In this document: piece after piece, positions 11,280 through 22,469 of the stretch
How positions within the stretch are numbered: position 1 is the first letter of the stretch
How the letters are laid out: each line of letters begins with the position of its first letter
Source of the DNA: Fistulifera solaris
Lineage: Eukaryota > Bacillariophyta > Bacillariophyceae > Naviculales > Stauroneidaceae
Reading direction: 5' to 3'
DNA: 64,000 bases
NCBI GenBank assembly: GCA_030295235.1
Contig: AP026162.1
Location: forward strand, 682,001 to 746,000
The notes under the pieces: generated by a model
Database searches by the model: none
Told to the model about the DNA's origin: nothing
Seen by the model: only the letters and a program-made list of their open reading frames with translations
Program-made: the position numbers and the translations under genes

Positions 11280-12490
11280 TTATTCGCAGAAAGTGATAGA
11301 CAGTGCGAATGGATCACGTAGCCATCCCAAATCTGCGGTTTTATCGCAATCCCCCACCATGGCCTGACGCAAAAGCTTTAAAAGCGCTGTTGTGATCGGT
11401 CCTCCCGGTAACGTTTGACCGTATGGAAACACGACTTCAAAGCTGTCTTCGTCGTCACCGGTAGATAATCTTGCAATGGGGACGAGTTCCGCTGCCGTTC
11501 CGGTGCAAAACGCTTCTGTGGCGTTCTTGAACTCTCCTAGAGAGACATCTCGGCTACTTGCTGTAGCATCACGTTGCCCAGTGCTTTCTTCCATTGCATC
11601 AGAGAGCTCTTGTGCGTGGAGGGTAATGAGTTGTAAAACAGTCTCGCGAGTCACCCCGGGCAGAATCGTACCCCGATTTAAGGCAGGAGTGACGATTTCG
11701 CCAGTCTTCAAAACTAAAAACACGTTAGCTGCAGATAATTCTTGGACCTTGGCTTGTTCTAGCTCCCCATCTTTGTAAGTCTCCATTTCAAGGAAAAGGT
11801 TGTCCATGAATCCTTGTTTCTTACAATCCACAAGAGGCTTCATCGTAATGGCATAATTGGAACTGCACTTGATCGCGCCTAGACCACCACGAGCCGCACG
11901 AGCTCTTCGTGTCTCTACGTGCAAGTTCAACCCAGCGCTAGCTCCTTTGAAATAGTTACCAGTAGGACTAACGTACACCAAAAGGTCGTTTCAGGAGAAG
12001 GATACAAGCCTAATTGCTGACCCGTCCCTAGCAACATCGGACGGACATACAGTTTCATTCCTTCTCCCATCGGAGGTATCAAAGCTTTGTTTGCCTGGAC
12101 AACAAGTTGAATTGCTCGCATGAACGTTGCTTTGTCAGGCATCGGTAAACACATTTCCTCGGCGCCCTTCTTCATCCTTTCATAGTTTCGATCGGCACGA
12201 AAGACCACAGCTTGATCGTCGGACCGGCGGTAACATTTGAGACCTTCCCACACCGTAGTACCATAATTAAGTGACGTCGTCGCTGGATGGAAGTCAAGAG
12301 GGTGTTTTTCGTAAGAATAAATAGATGTCAGTAACGATCCGGAATCTGTTTCGAGCTCATAGTGCTCCGTAGTCCAGACATTCGTGGTCTTGATGAGAAC
12401 GTAGTAATTGTTGGAAGGAAGATTCAGATTCCAAGGTAGCGAGCTAAAGTCGACATGTTCTAGAGGAGGCGGAACCGAAGATGTTGACAT
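11280..12490 (-). CDS. BCAT: Branched-chain amino acid aminotransferase
   Basis: PLP-dependent fold type IV enzyme that interconverts Leu/Ile/Val and their 2-oxo acids. Family signatures: LNYGTTVWEGLKCYRR, FRADRNYERMKKGAEEMCLP, KLYVRPMLLGTGQQLGL, SAGLNLHVETRRARAARGGLGAIKCSSNYA, and near the end EAFCTGTAAELVPIARL with GPIT. Met at 12490 starts a protein of usual length; the frame extends upstream to 12670, but that part is Arg/Ser rich and overlaps the likely promoter, so an organelle extension is possible but unproven. After LYPSPETTF the frame changes at an A4 run (11980-11983). Five A would give TTFLVYVSPTGNYF, matching the family, so a one-base deletion in the sequence is likely. It ends 38 bases from the convergent PEX2 gene. 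Confidence 0.92.
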
Positions 12491-12841
12491 GGTCGTGCTT
12501 TGAAGAATGCGAGAAAGCTTTAGAAGAACAAAAAAAAAAGTGAGTGTGGCGTTCGAGTTTTTGTGTTTCGCGAAAAATGGTTGACATCTCCCCTTCTGTG
12601 ACTGTGACCTTGTCTTCGACTCCGCCCGTGGGAGTACGGAATTCTTTTCCGTTGAAAGATGGTGTTGCATAGAGTGAGTGTCGCACAGGATTCCGTTGAA
12701 AACGTGAGTGGTGAGTCACACACGGAAGCGAGTGTTGATGCGCGATCTTGCACTTTCCCATTGCACCTCTATTTCATGACAAGGCGCACCATTTAAACGT
12801 GAAGTTCATCTATTTACAACTCGTCCAGCCTCCCATTTATC

Positions 12842-13815
12842 ATGTTTGTGTCTACTGTCAACGCTGTTTTTACTCTCCTCGCGTGTGCCTCCATGGGTAT
12901 GGCTTTTACGCCAAAGCCGATGCTGCAACGGACCCACGTCAGTACAACATCCCTCGAGATCGGGGGCTTGTTTCAAAGTTTCTTCGGAAAACAGATGCCG
13001 AAATTACGGACACTGTATTTTTTGACGTCAGTATTGGTGGGCAGCCGGCGGGTCGTATCGAAATGGGACTCTACGGCAACGTTGTGCCCAAGACGACAGA
13101 GAACTTCAAGCAACTTTGCAGCGGCAAGCCAGGATTTGGCTACGAGGGCTCTATCTTTCATCGTATTATCCCGGGTACGAGCCTATGAAACACAGTATCG
13201 TTGGAAGAAGCTATGATAACTCACACAACTTTTCGTTGCTTTTAGGTTTCATGTGCCAGTAAGGAACATTTTGTTGGTTCATACGGTTTCGATCCGCGTC
13301 AACTCACACACCTTGTTAATTGCATCTTATTCTCATCGCTTACTAAAATTTTTAGAGGGTAGGTCGACTGTGTAACCATTTTCGCTTTTGATAGCTGTCT
13401 GACGAAAACTCCCCGCAGAGGCGACTTCACGAACTTCAACGGAACGGGTGGTAAATCGATTTACGGAAAAACATTCGCTGACGAGAACTTCGATATTGCT
13501 CACGGAGGACCCGGTACTTTAAGTATGGCGAATGCCGGACCCAACACAAATGGAAGTCAGTTCTTCATCACGACAGGTAAGTTTAACCTTTTAGTCTAGT
13601 CCAACGACTCGGGGAAAGTCTTCTCGTCGACTCTGTACTCAGATTGAATGGCTGCTTTCCTTCATCCAGGCGCTACACCATGGTTGAACGGCAAGCATAC
13701 AGTTTTCGGAAAAGTCACAAAAGGCATGGAGATTGTTCGAAAGATCGAGGCCAAAGGCTCTGAACTCGGCAGACCGTCAGCTGAAGTCAAGATTACAAAA
13801 AGTGGTGCTCTGTAA
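12842..13815 (+). CDS. Plastid-targeted cyclophilin-type peptidyl-prolyl isomerase, with micro-exons
   Basis: PPIase of the cyclophilin A fold: [94 protein letters not shown]. The N-terminus is a signal peptide ending CASMGMA before FTPKP, a diatom plastid bipartite presequence with Phe at the cleavage site. Exons: 12842-13174, 13246-13258 (13 nt), 13356-13358 (3 nt, AGG), 13419-13576, 13670-13815; all introns are GT-AG, 60-97 nt. The 3-nt exon restores the conserved QGGD. An A4 run at 12988-12991 breaks the frame between presequence and mature domain (five A gives [11 protein letters not shown]), probably a sequence error. Confidence 0.9.
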
Positions 13816-14123
13816 ACGCTGCGCGTCAAACGAGTACTTTTATCAAAATGATAATCTAGATGATTGAGTTACCTGGTAAAAACGACTATTCTTTGTCGAG
13901 GGTTTAATAACTAATTAGTCTTCAACGTGGATTGTGTATACAATGATATTTTCGTGAAAAGCGGCGCGTTGATTTTTCATGTCGTGATACTTCCTCAGAA
14001 TCCGACCTCATAAGCTCCACTTTTCAACTTGATGAATACAAAAGCCTAACTAACCGGCCTTGTCGCCTAATTGAAATGAAGCATTGGCATGCCTTCAGTG
14101 AAATAAAGGTATGAGTTGGCCCT
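13816..14123. other. Short intergenic region between convergent genes
   Basis: This is the 3' flank of the cyclophilin and G-patch genes. No ORF, repeat or RNA gene is seen. Confidence 0.4.
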
Positions 14124-14723
14124 TCATTTGTCCTCCTTAGATTTCTTCTCTTTTTTACTCTTTTTCTTCTTCTTTCTCTCTCTCTTATCTTGGTCTGAAG
14201 ATTGGGCAGAGCTTTCCTCTTTGTTCGTGTCTCCGTCCCGAACCGATTCTTCCACACTCGCGCTGGCACCACTCTCACTGCGTCTCCATTTGGCTAGCTT
14301 TTGCGAAGGCGCCGCGCGCATGCCAAACCGTGCTCCACCTGTGGCTTCGAACAGCTCTTCATCGGTATACTCGCGTTTGCGTTTGCTCGACTTTTTCTTT
14401 TTCTGTTTGCTCCCAAGCCTGGCTAGCGTATCGCCGAGACTATCTTTCCACCATTGCTCTCCGGCAGCACGCTTTTCTGTGGCAACTTTCTCAATACCAA
14501 GCCCCGCCTTCTCCTCTCTCTTCTTCACCTTCACATGAGTTGTGATTCCATCCCGTTTCTTACCGAGACCGGTCCCTTCTGTCCACCCCATTTTCTCGAG
14601 TTGCTTTCTCGCGAAGGCTGACGTCGGCGCCGATAAATGTTCTTGCAAAGAACTTCCATGCTTCTTGCGAAGCTTTGATCCGGCCAAATCAACCATTACA
14701 TCTGCGTTTGCCATCGTATTCAC
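14124..14723 (-). CDS. G-patch domain protein, GPATCH4-like
   Basis: A 199-aa protein (a second possible start is Met4). The G-patch lies at about residues 35-80: SAFARKQLEKMGWTEGTGLGKKRDGIT.HVKV, matching the F....L.k.GW..G.GLG...dGI pattern of GPATCH4/PINX1 proteins, which activate DEAH helicases in ribosome biogenesis or splicing. DEELFEATGGARFGMRA matches a second GPATCH4-type block (EELF.A.GG...). The tail is Lys/Glu/Ser rich and ends in KKKKKSKKEKKSKEDK, a nuclear/nucleolar localisation type. Intact, no intron. Confidence 0.82.
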   Translation of the reverse strand: MNTMANADVMVDLAGSKLRKKHGSSLQEHLSAPTSAFARKQLEKMGWTEGTGLGKKRDGITTHVKVKKREEKAGLGIEKVATEKRAAGEQWWKDSLGDTLARLGSKQKKKKSSKRKREYTDEELFEATGGARFGMRAAPSQKLAKWRRSESGASASVEESVRDGDTNKEESSAQSSDQDKRERKKKKKSKKEKKSKEDK

Positions 14724-15157
14724 TCTTTGAAGGTCAAGAACACTGCGGGTTATTAAACGTGACGCAAAAGCAATGTCAACGTTCTCATACGTCGACCGAA
14801 AATGAACACGAAAGAAATAATAATGGTGGAAAACAAAAAGGAACGCTCCGCGCGTCCGGACAGATGGACAAACCGAACTATACCGACGTCATATTCGTGA
14901 CTCTGACTCTATGGAGCCAGTCATGGGTGAATATTTGTGTAAACGAAAAATTGTGAATGTGAAACACCTATGTCCACCTGGCTTGTTCAGAAAGGAATAG
15001 CGAAGTAATCCGGAAGACAAAAATAGGTTTTCGCTATTGTTACAAACTTATTGAGGAACGAGTGAAGGTATGTTTGCGATTCGCAATTGTACTGCTGTGT
15101 GTTCTGAGAGATGTCTGCGAAAAAATAGCAAATGAAAACACCTCACCTAGACTTCCA
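14724..15157. other. Intergenic region
   Basis: It contains the 5' flank of the G-patch gene and the 3' flank of the HSF gene. No supported feature is seen. Confidence 0.4.
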
Positions 15158-16154
15158 TCAAACAGTTTCCGATTGAATGGACGAATGCAAGTGATTTCTT
15201 TCTGCTTCGTCGCTGTCTGACAGTGCAACCTTCACGTCGTCTTGAATGCCCCCGAATAAAGGATCAAAACCATTCGCTGAACTTGTAATCGACGGTGCTT
15301 TCTTTTGTGATGATAAGCCGTCTTTACTTGGTATCGCCTCTACACCTTTGAACATTCCCTGCTGCATTTGCATCATTTGCATATGCTGCATCTGCATTAG
15401 CTGCATTTGTTGCCACATGACTGGGTTATGCTGCATTGCCATCTGGGGACCCAGCATCGGCATTGCAGGATATCCAAAGCTTCCCATTGTACCTTGCATG
15501 TTCGCGAAAGGCTGCGGATGTGATGGTGCAGCTTGTACTTTGGTTCCAGAGTTGTTCGACATTTGTGTACAAAGTTCGGGGTTGTCCCGAGAAAACAATT
15601 TATGATAATACGAACCCGTTTCTGGACCGCGTGAGATTCGGCTGAAGCCCCAGCGATTCAATTTTCTTGTAAAAGAGGCAAATCGACTCCCTCTAAAGTA
15701 CAATGGAAGGATTTCCGACTCAAAAATTTTCTTTTTATGAATCATGAATGCATTTCCGTGATCGCACCAAGAAACGACATGTGAATGAGACCCATCCGAC
15801 AGTATATCCATGAGCTGGTTTGTGGCAAAGTATCAGGAAGACGAGTGTTTGTAAAAGATGTAAGGCTTTCGATCTGGTAAACGTTATAAAACGGTGTGGT
15901 GAAAGAGTCGGAGGTCTTTCGATCAGCTACGAGCTATGACCGTCGGAAGAAGTGGCTGTCACAAATGATTCTCGGAGAGGAAATTGTACAAACAATGACA
16001 ATGTAAATGCATCACTTACTTTCTGCGGAAAAGTGCGCGTAGAGTCATCCGCGAAACCTTTCGTTTCGTTATATTGATCCATCGTCATTGCAAAAGCAGC
16101 ATATTCATTCTCTCCTCTGCCGACAAACCCAACGGAACTTGCTTCGTCTGCCAT
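15158..16154 (-). CDS. Heat shock factor-type transcription factor with Met/Gln-rich tract
   Basis: A 263-aa protein from two exons, 16154-16020 and 15814-15158, around a 205-nt intron (15815-16019), long for this window. The splice joins FPQK to LMDILSDG, completing the first helix of the HSF DNA-binding domain. The rest of the domain follows: VSWCDHGNAFMIHKKKIFE, LPLYFRGSRFASFTRKLNRWGFSRI, GSYYHKLFSRD. The W.......F.i and F.SF.RkLNrWGF patterns are canonical and typical of diatom HSFs. A Met/Gln/His tract (repeated MQLMQMQHMQ) follows at mid-protein, possibly activating. No HR-A/B coiled coil is obvious, as in many short diatom HSFs. Frame intact. Confidence 0.92.
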
Positions 16155-16838
16155 ACTATTCTATTTTACTTGTCACTCTGTTCCATTCAATGAGAGACTA
16201 TAGAACGGATTCAAGTCGGTTGTAGAGTTACAAGTACTGTACCTGGAAATAAATTGTTTTCCTCGATCAAGTGTGTCTTCATGGTCAAGGGAAAAAAGAT
16301 CCTCGAATGAATATACTCTATCACACCGGTACCGCATGTTGAGCACGAGCTATCGTATAAAGTGTAGTCTTGACGACGTTCTTTGCGTGAAACTTCAGTC
16401 CCGAAAAATGTAATTGACATTCATACCTTTGCTCTTGTTTAGTCACTGAGCAAATGACTTTGCTTTCACAATCAACTTTATATAGTGTTCAAAGGCTTGA
16501 ACTTTAAGTGAATCGACAACATCAACGGATTACTGTGTACAATAGAGGGGCAACCCTATGTCGGTGCGAGCACTTTTTCAAGCAATCAACTCTGCCCCCG
16601 ACACTCAACAAATGTTGGTCTTAGTCGCTGTGGCCATTTCTAATGGAATCACTGTCCGTTGTAAAGCTGACATTGTCCTTCCAGTCATGCCGATATTTTC
16701 CGTTTGACACTTGACAAGACTAACATTACGTGTTCACCACCTAATCCGTAGTCTGTATCGTTTTAAAAAGTTAGTCTACATAGATTAGTGACCGAAAAAG
16801 ACGGCACTGCCTTCTTCTCAGCCGTTTGGTTCTCGAGT
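16155..16838. other. Intergenic region
   Basis: The 5' flank of the HSF gene and 3' flank of ispH. Only short unconvincing frames are present. Confidence 0.4.
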
Positions 16839-18331
16839 CTACTTGTTTTCGCCATTGATTTTCTTCAGCAAGAAAATGCTACTCAACGAATCCTGAACTG
16901 CTTTGTCAGGGGTCGATGCCCCCGAAGTAACACCCATGACAACGTCCTTACTAAGGTCTTCAATAAATTTCTCCGTGACGATTTCTCCTGTGACCGTGCG
17001 GTGCGTAATGGTGTTATCAGCCCCAATGCACTCCGCGCGGTCGATGTGGAAAGATCGGATACCAGCGTGGTGCGGAATCTCCAAAGGTGAGCTGTGTTGG
17101 ATGAATCCCATCCTCCAACAACCAAAATAAAGTCGAGACCATCAGCCTTGGCAATATCAACGAGCTCGACCACGGCGTCTTGTCGTTCCTGAGCAAGCAT
17201 GTTAAAGTGAGATTAACGTCGAAGTACAAAAAAAAAAACCTCATCGCTTACCTGTGTAGCATCACAAATGGTATCAAACTCCATGTAATGGTTTTTGATT
17301 TCTGCAGGACCAAATTTCTTCATCATTGTTTTCTGCAAGAGCTGGCCAATCGCTCGTGTCTCCTTCTTGTACATAGTGGTCTGATTGGCCAATCCGATCT
17401 TCTTGAGCATTACGTCAGGGTCGAATCCTTTGCTCACACCTTTTTCAAAATGCTTCATGAAAGCCTCTTTATCACCACCGTTGAGAATGTAGTTCGAAAG
17501 CATTTCGGCTTCTTTCATATCTTTGACACAAATGTAGTCTTCGCAGAACGAGGTTGTTGCTACAGTCTCCTCATGTGCGTATTTCCCATGAATCACACTA
17601 GTCATGCCCGCTTTTTGGTGCTTATCAACAGAGTTCCAAACTTTTGAAACCCAGGGACAAGTCGTATCGACCACTTCAACGTTCTGCGAACCAACGCTGA
17701 GTCTATGCCATCGAGCGGGGATCAACAACTCTTGACGAACCAGGGAGACTTACCATCTTATCAAAACGGTCCATTTCCTCGAAAGAAGCTCCAAACGCCG
17801 GTAAAATCACAACATCTCCTTCCTTTACAGTGTCGAAATTCTTTTTTCCGTCATCGAGCTTCTCAATGAACTGCACATTCATGTCTTCGAGCTTTTCGTT
17901 CACCTCAGGGTTGTGGATCAGTTCGTTCGTGATGTGCACCGTCTTGCCAGGATAATGCTCCACAGCTTCGTACGCGAGGGCAATACTACGCTCAACACCC
18001 CAACAAAATCCAAAATCCTTGGCGAGGTATACTTTTACACCATCGCGTTCCATGATATAGTTGCTCTCTCGCAATTGCTGGACGATTTCACCTTTGAACT
18101 GTTCCTCCATGCTTTTCTCGACTCCTTCCCGGACTTCTTTGAATCCTTGTCGATAGAATTGCGGAGATTTCATCATGCGCAAGCGTTCTTCCTTTTGGAT
18201 AAAGCACGCTCTTCGGTAGAGGACGATTGCTGGAGAACTGTTGCCGCGCGACGAGGACTTGCCGACAGAGGCCGGAATGCATCGGCACTCGTCGCCGCAA
18301 AAAGAGCCAAGCAAACAGAGGAGAATTTCAT
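16839..18331 (-). CDS. ispH: Plastid 4-hydroxy-3-methylbut-2-enyl diphosphate reductase (IspH/HDR)
   Basis: Last enzyme of the MEP isoprenoid pathway; a 4Fe-4S protein making IPP and DMAPP in the plastid. The presequence MKFSSVCLALFAATSADA-FRP is a signal peptide with Phe at the cleavage site, as in diatom plastid preproteins. The core shows the three cluster cysteines in context: FGFCWGVERS, VVDTTCPWVSKVW and (late) RAECIGADNT, plus GVTSGASTPD. Introns: 17684-17753 (70 nt) and 17189-17251 (63 nt). The protein is of the cyanobacterial/plant long type. Two one-base slips are seen: a T4 run at 18193-18196 (presequence/mature junction) and an A3 run at 17083-17085 (after SSNTAHL). One extra base at each restores SKKEERLRMM and SNTAHLLEIPHHA, so sequence error is favoured. 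Confidence 0.93.
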
Positions 18332-18858
18332 TGTATCGTTTCGAATATTACTTTGCAACAAGCGGAAAGTCACCTAAACTTTGTTTCGAATTAAAAAGAC
18401 AGAACAATACTGGATTGAAAGCACATGCATGTCTGCAACTAACAGCAACAAGGAAAAAACGTGCACATGGATCTGCGTGAAAATGGCGTTCAACATTCGG
18501 GTTCACGATGACGTGTATGTTGCCCTGTATGATATAAAAGTAGCCTGGTGATGATTCATTCGTGAATGAATCATCGCCCGTCATCTTCGATTTCGTTGAC
18601 GTGACACGTACAGACCTCTACCTTAAACCCTAACAATGAAGCAAGAGAATGCCTCCGTCGCACATCGCACAACGAAAAAAGACAAAAAAAAAGAGATGCA
18701 TGCGCGAACATAAAAATCGAGCAAAAGGGCATTCGGATCGATTATTATCAAAATAGCCCTGTATCGTTTACAAGTAAGAGAGCTTGATCCTCGCTCGTGC
18801 TCTCTACCAGCTGAAGTGTTGAATAAGGCGTGTTGAGAATACAGTTGACGCAAAAAAA
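18332..18858. other. Divergent intergenic region between ispH and p47 genes
   Basis: It holds the 5' flanks of two divergent genes. An inverted repeat 'gatgattcattcgtgaatga' lies near 18550 (TTCATTCGTGAATGAA core). No gene is seen. Confidence 0.45.
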
Positions 18859-19733
18859 ATGAGCAATATCCACGGTCTTTTTTAGCGGGAGAAACGACGA
18901 CGATGACAGCGACGATGAGAACAATCGATTCGTCGGAGGAATCGGTGAACGCGGTGGTGGAAGGTAAGAATAGGGAAGCATATGTCTCGTGTGTTTTCTT
19001 TGCCTCATACAGAGTTTGCTTACTTCCATCGTATCTAATTTTTCGCGCAGCGGCTTAGCGGTTCGACCAAATCCAGAATCGATCTTCTCGCGAGCTGAAG
19101 ACGCCACAGCAGATGATGAAGGTCAAGTGCAACGCACTATTACTATGGTAAGTTTCAAAACGTCAGAGTGCTTCTTTACACAAAACACTTCTAATCTTGT
19201 TGTATTTGCGTCAACAGTATCGAGACGGTTTTGTTGTAGATGACGGCCCTTATCGCCGATTAGATGATCCCAGCAATGGAGACTTCCTTCGCTCGCTTGC
19301 CATGGGACGAACACCGGCGGAGCTAGCGGGCGATGGCGATGTCGTGGTAGGATTAATTGACAAACGCCACGAAGAGTACGTTGAAAAATTCCAATCCTTT
19401 TCGGGTGAAGGGAACAGCCTCGGTGGCACCGCGAGCGCCAGTACCGACGGCGCATTCGATCCAGCATCGCTTCCAGAGAGTCCTCCTCCCGTGGACGATC
19501 ACAAACCCGTGACTTCCATTCAAATACGCCTCCCGGACGGAAGCCGTCGTGTGGTGCGCATCAACTTGTCCATGACCGTCGGCGATCTCGCGGCGCATTT
19601 GCGTTCTGATGCGGGCTCCGAACCCTTTCGCCTTGTCGCAGGATTTCCTCCCAAACCATTGACGGATGCCAGTGCCACTGTGGAGGGAGCGGGATTGAAA
19701 GGCGCGCAAGTGTCATTGCAGAAAGTAAACTAA
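18859..19733 (+). CDS. p47/SHP1-type SEP-UBX cofactor of Cdc48/p97
   Basis: Adaptor for the AAA ATPase Cdc48/p97 in membrane fusion and ubiquitin pathways. In order: N-terminal MSNIHGLF segment; acidic DDDDSDDENNRFVGGIGERGGGSGLAV block; SEP domain from ITMYRDGFVVDDGPYRRLDDPSNGDFLRSLAMGRTPAEL; UBX domain from TSIQIRLPDGSRRVVRINLSMTV to the stop. Introns: 18964-19050 (87 nt) and 19148-19217 (70 nt). A one-base slip at a T6 run (18878-18883) separates the start from the acidic block; with T5 the start reads MSNIHGLFSGRNDDDD. The UBA domain of animal p47 is not seen, so it may be shorter at the N-terminus than metazoan p47. Confidence 0.9.
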
Positions 19734-20140
19734 GATTTTATCGCACGCGGAACTTTCACCGGAGTTCTTGTTGCTAGAATCCATTCTTTTTTTAAAAAAA
19801 TCTCATACTTATACTGAGTGAACTGGTCGCCGAAATTGTCTTCAAGGCTATTTGATCTTAATGTAGTTAAGGTTGGCGTCCTTCGTCCCTCTAGCTTGGA
19901 GGGAACTTTTTCGAGCGCCTTCTTGTACTCAATGACATAGAGTAAATGAAACGCGGGCGGGGGCAAAAATTCCAGTAGTAGCGCTACGTAGTACAGTTTG
20001 GTTCGGTCTCGATCATTTCGCCAACGATCCGCGCCAGAACTACCCTCTACTGTTTCTATCATAGTAGGAACGCCACCCGCTCCGGTGCAATTTTGAGCCC
20101 ATTTTGCGTGTGGTGTTCGCGGCGACGAGAGAGTGCTCAT
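19730..20140 (-). CDS. Hypothetical protein, antisense-convergent to p47
   Basis: A frame of 136 aa from Met at 20140 (MSTLSSPRTPHAKW); it stays open up to 20257. It ends four bases inside the p47 stop codon on the other strand. The middle has a hydrophobic patch (KLYYVALLLEFLPPPAFHLLYVIEY) followed by a basic/polar C-terminus. I do not recognise a family. It fills a gap between two plus-strand genes, is long for a chance frame, and has a clean stop; but no motif proves it. Confidence 0.4.
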   Translation of the reverse strand: MSTLSSPRTPHAKWAQNCTGAGGVPTMIETVEGSSGADRWRNDRDRTKLYYVALLLEFLPPPAFHLLYVIEYKKALEKVPSKLEGRRTPTLTTLRSNSLEDNFGDQFTQYKYEIFLKKEWILATRTPVKVPRAIKS

Positions 20141-20364
20141 TGACACAGTTGACCGCGGATAGTTTTGACTTTGTTGAAAGCAATTGACAACCAGCAAACT
20201 ATTTGACCGTTTGCTCATTAAACAGATCATCCTCATTATCACAGCCTCTCTCGACATTCAGTTGACACTGCGGAGTAGCCAGCAACTTTACTGACGGTTT
20301 CACAGCACGACCGTCATTTTCTCGTCCCTGAGTCTTTTCTTGCGCTCTGTAATTAGGTCCGAAG

Positions 20365-22469
20365 ATGTTTTATTCACAAATCATTCTCGCAAAGAAAGGC
20401 CCCCTGGGTAAAATCTGGCTGGCAGCGCATTGGGGTGATAAGAAGCTCGCCCGTCCCGCCATCTTCTCGACCGACATTTCGGCTTCTGTCGATAGCATTG
20501 TGCACCCACAAATCCCGTTGGCGTTGCGTGTATCGGGACACTTGTTGCTCGGTGTCGTCCGAATTTACTCCCGAAAGGTCAAATACTTAATGCACGACTG
20601 TCATGAAGCCATGGTCAAGATGAAGACGGCCTTCCGGTCCGCTCAGGATAAAGCAAATAACGCGAATGGAAATATTACAATTACCACCCACGCGGCTGGT
20701 CGTGGCAGCAACTTGAATGTCGCAAACTTTGGGGAAGCACAGGATGCTGTTGCTACTCTTATTGTAGATGAAGCTTTTACGTCCCTTTTGACATCAATGA
20801 CGATGCTATTGCGGAAGATTGGATTCCGGCTGACGTGAACGACACGCTGGACGCCAGTCGGAACGAGTCAACTGTGCGCGGCGGAACGTCGCCGGGAGCT
20901 GCTCATGATACTTCCTCACTCTTCAATGTGACCGGCAATCTGCGGAACTCGGACGAGAACGAGTGGACTGCATTCGATCCTGATGAAGACAACGTTCCCG
21001 GCGCAGAAGAGTCAACTGTTTCGGATATTGAAATTCGACGAGCAGCGGATGAATCATTACAGTCAGGCTCTCTGGTAAGTGATACAAGCATAGTTGCTTA
21101 TCTACGATTAACGAATTTAACATGTCCTTAACCTTGTTTCTTCCTCTTTCTCAGAATGCACGGGTTTCGCTGCAAGGCGTCGAGAAACGGATCGCTTCAC
21201 CCGGCGATGACGACGACATGAATGTGCCTTTTCCCGATGACGACGAAGAGGATCTCCCACCGGTGAACTTTGATAATGACGACGCAGCTGGATTCGGTGA
21301 GAGTCATGCAAGCATGAACCTATCTCTTTCTCGAGACGATTCGACCGCAGAGAAATCCACCACTGGCAATGCCATCAACATTGGAGGGCTCGACGACAGT
21401 TCGAACGAAGGCGACGAAACAAACCGAAAACGCAAGCGTCGGACTTCCAAGACAACTCGCAAGCGTCGCCGTATTCATATTGACGAACGAACGGAGTTAC
21501 GAGGCACGGAGGTCAAAGCCTCTCTTGAGGATACGAGTGATATCACGAATACGTTCTTTGTTCATCCAGCAACGTGGGTTGAAGGTGTTCCCCAGCAGGG
21601 CAAGGAGAAGAACGATCGAGATCTACTTCGGTCGTACTTGTCGTTTACGAAACAGTTCACTCGACCGGCTATCGCAGAGGACGGACAACTTGCGCCAGTG
21701 TTGCTGGAGCTTTGGGCCCGCAACGCTGCCCCTGTACTAGGGAAACCCTTTCCTTACGATGAAGACCAACCTGCGGAAAATGAAGTTGAATTACCTCGGC
21801 GGGGAAACGGAGACGAGGAGATGAGTCAGAGAGAGATGGACGACAATGAAATGCGTCCCAACCTTGACGATGACGACGCATTTGTACCACCACCCGATGA
21901 TGACGAAGATATGCCTCCTGTCAATTTCAACGACGACGATGACGCGCATAACCAAAACGAGTTTGGACTCGAGGCTACGTTTGAAGAGAAGAGTAAGTTA
22001 GCCGCGCATGGCGAACACTTTGTATTTACCTCATTTTGTCTGACTATTGGTTTTGCTAAGGTCCGGGTGATAGCCGGTATTCCGATCTTGGTATCTCGCT
22101 TGGTATGGTCAACGATCTGAATGAAGATCTTATTGGTGAGGATGAGGACGATGATCCGCGTCAATCTATTGGCGATGAGCTAGTTTCCAGTAATTCGAAG
22201 TGGCACAAACACACCATCACTGTTTACAATTTTTTGAAACGAAAGATGGCCGACCCGAATAGCAAAGACGATGAGAATGAAGACAAACCGAGCGTCATTC
22301 TGTTTGACGATTTGAGCAGGATTGCTCTCGTCGCAGTGCCGCAGGTGTTTTTTTCGAGTTGCTTCAGCTGAAAACCTGGGACTACGTCGAGCTTGGTCAA
22401 GAAGAGAGCTACGGAACAATCAAAATCGCTCCTGGAGCCAAGTTTTCGGAAGGGGCCCCATCCCTCTAA
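20365..22469 (+). CDS. RAD21: Cohesin kleisin subunit RAD21/SCC1
   Basis: Ring-closing subunit of cohesin, cleaved by separase at anaphase. The N-terminal Rad21/Rec8 domain is clear: [60 protein letters not shown]. The C-terminal winged helix that binds the SMC1 head reads [33 protein letters not shown]. Two acidic repeats ([16 protein letters not shown] and [15 protein letters not shown]) lie either side of a basic patch [15 protein letters not shown]. Introns: 21075-21154 and 21993-22060. One-base slips lie at a C3 run (20783-20785) and near 22317 (one more C in each restores [10 protein letters not shown] and [12 protein letters not shown]). The length, about 650 aa, fits mitotic RAD21. 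Confidence 0.93.

Noticed and set aside
12490-12670. Upstream extension of BCAT from Met at 12670
   Set aside because: Composition is not like a diatom presequence and the region is also the promoter flank; kept only as a possibility in the gene entry.
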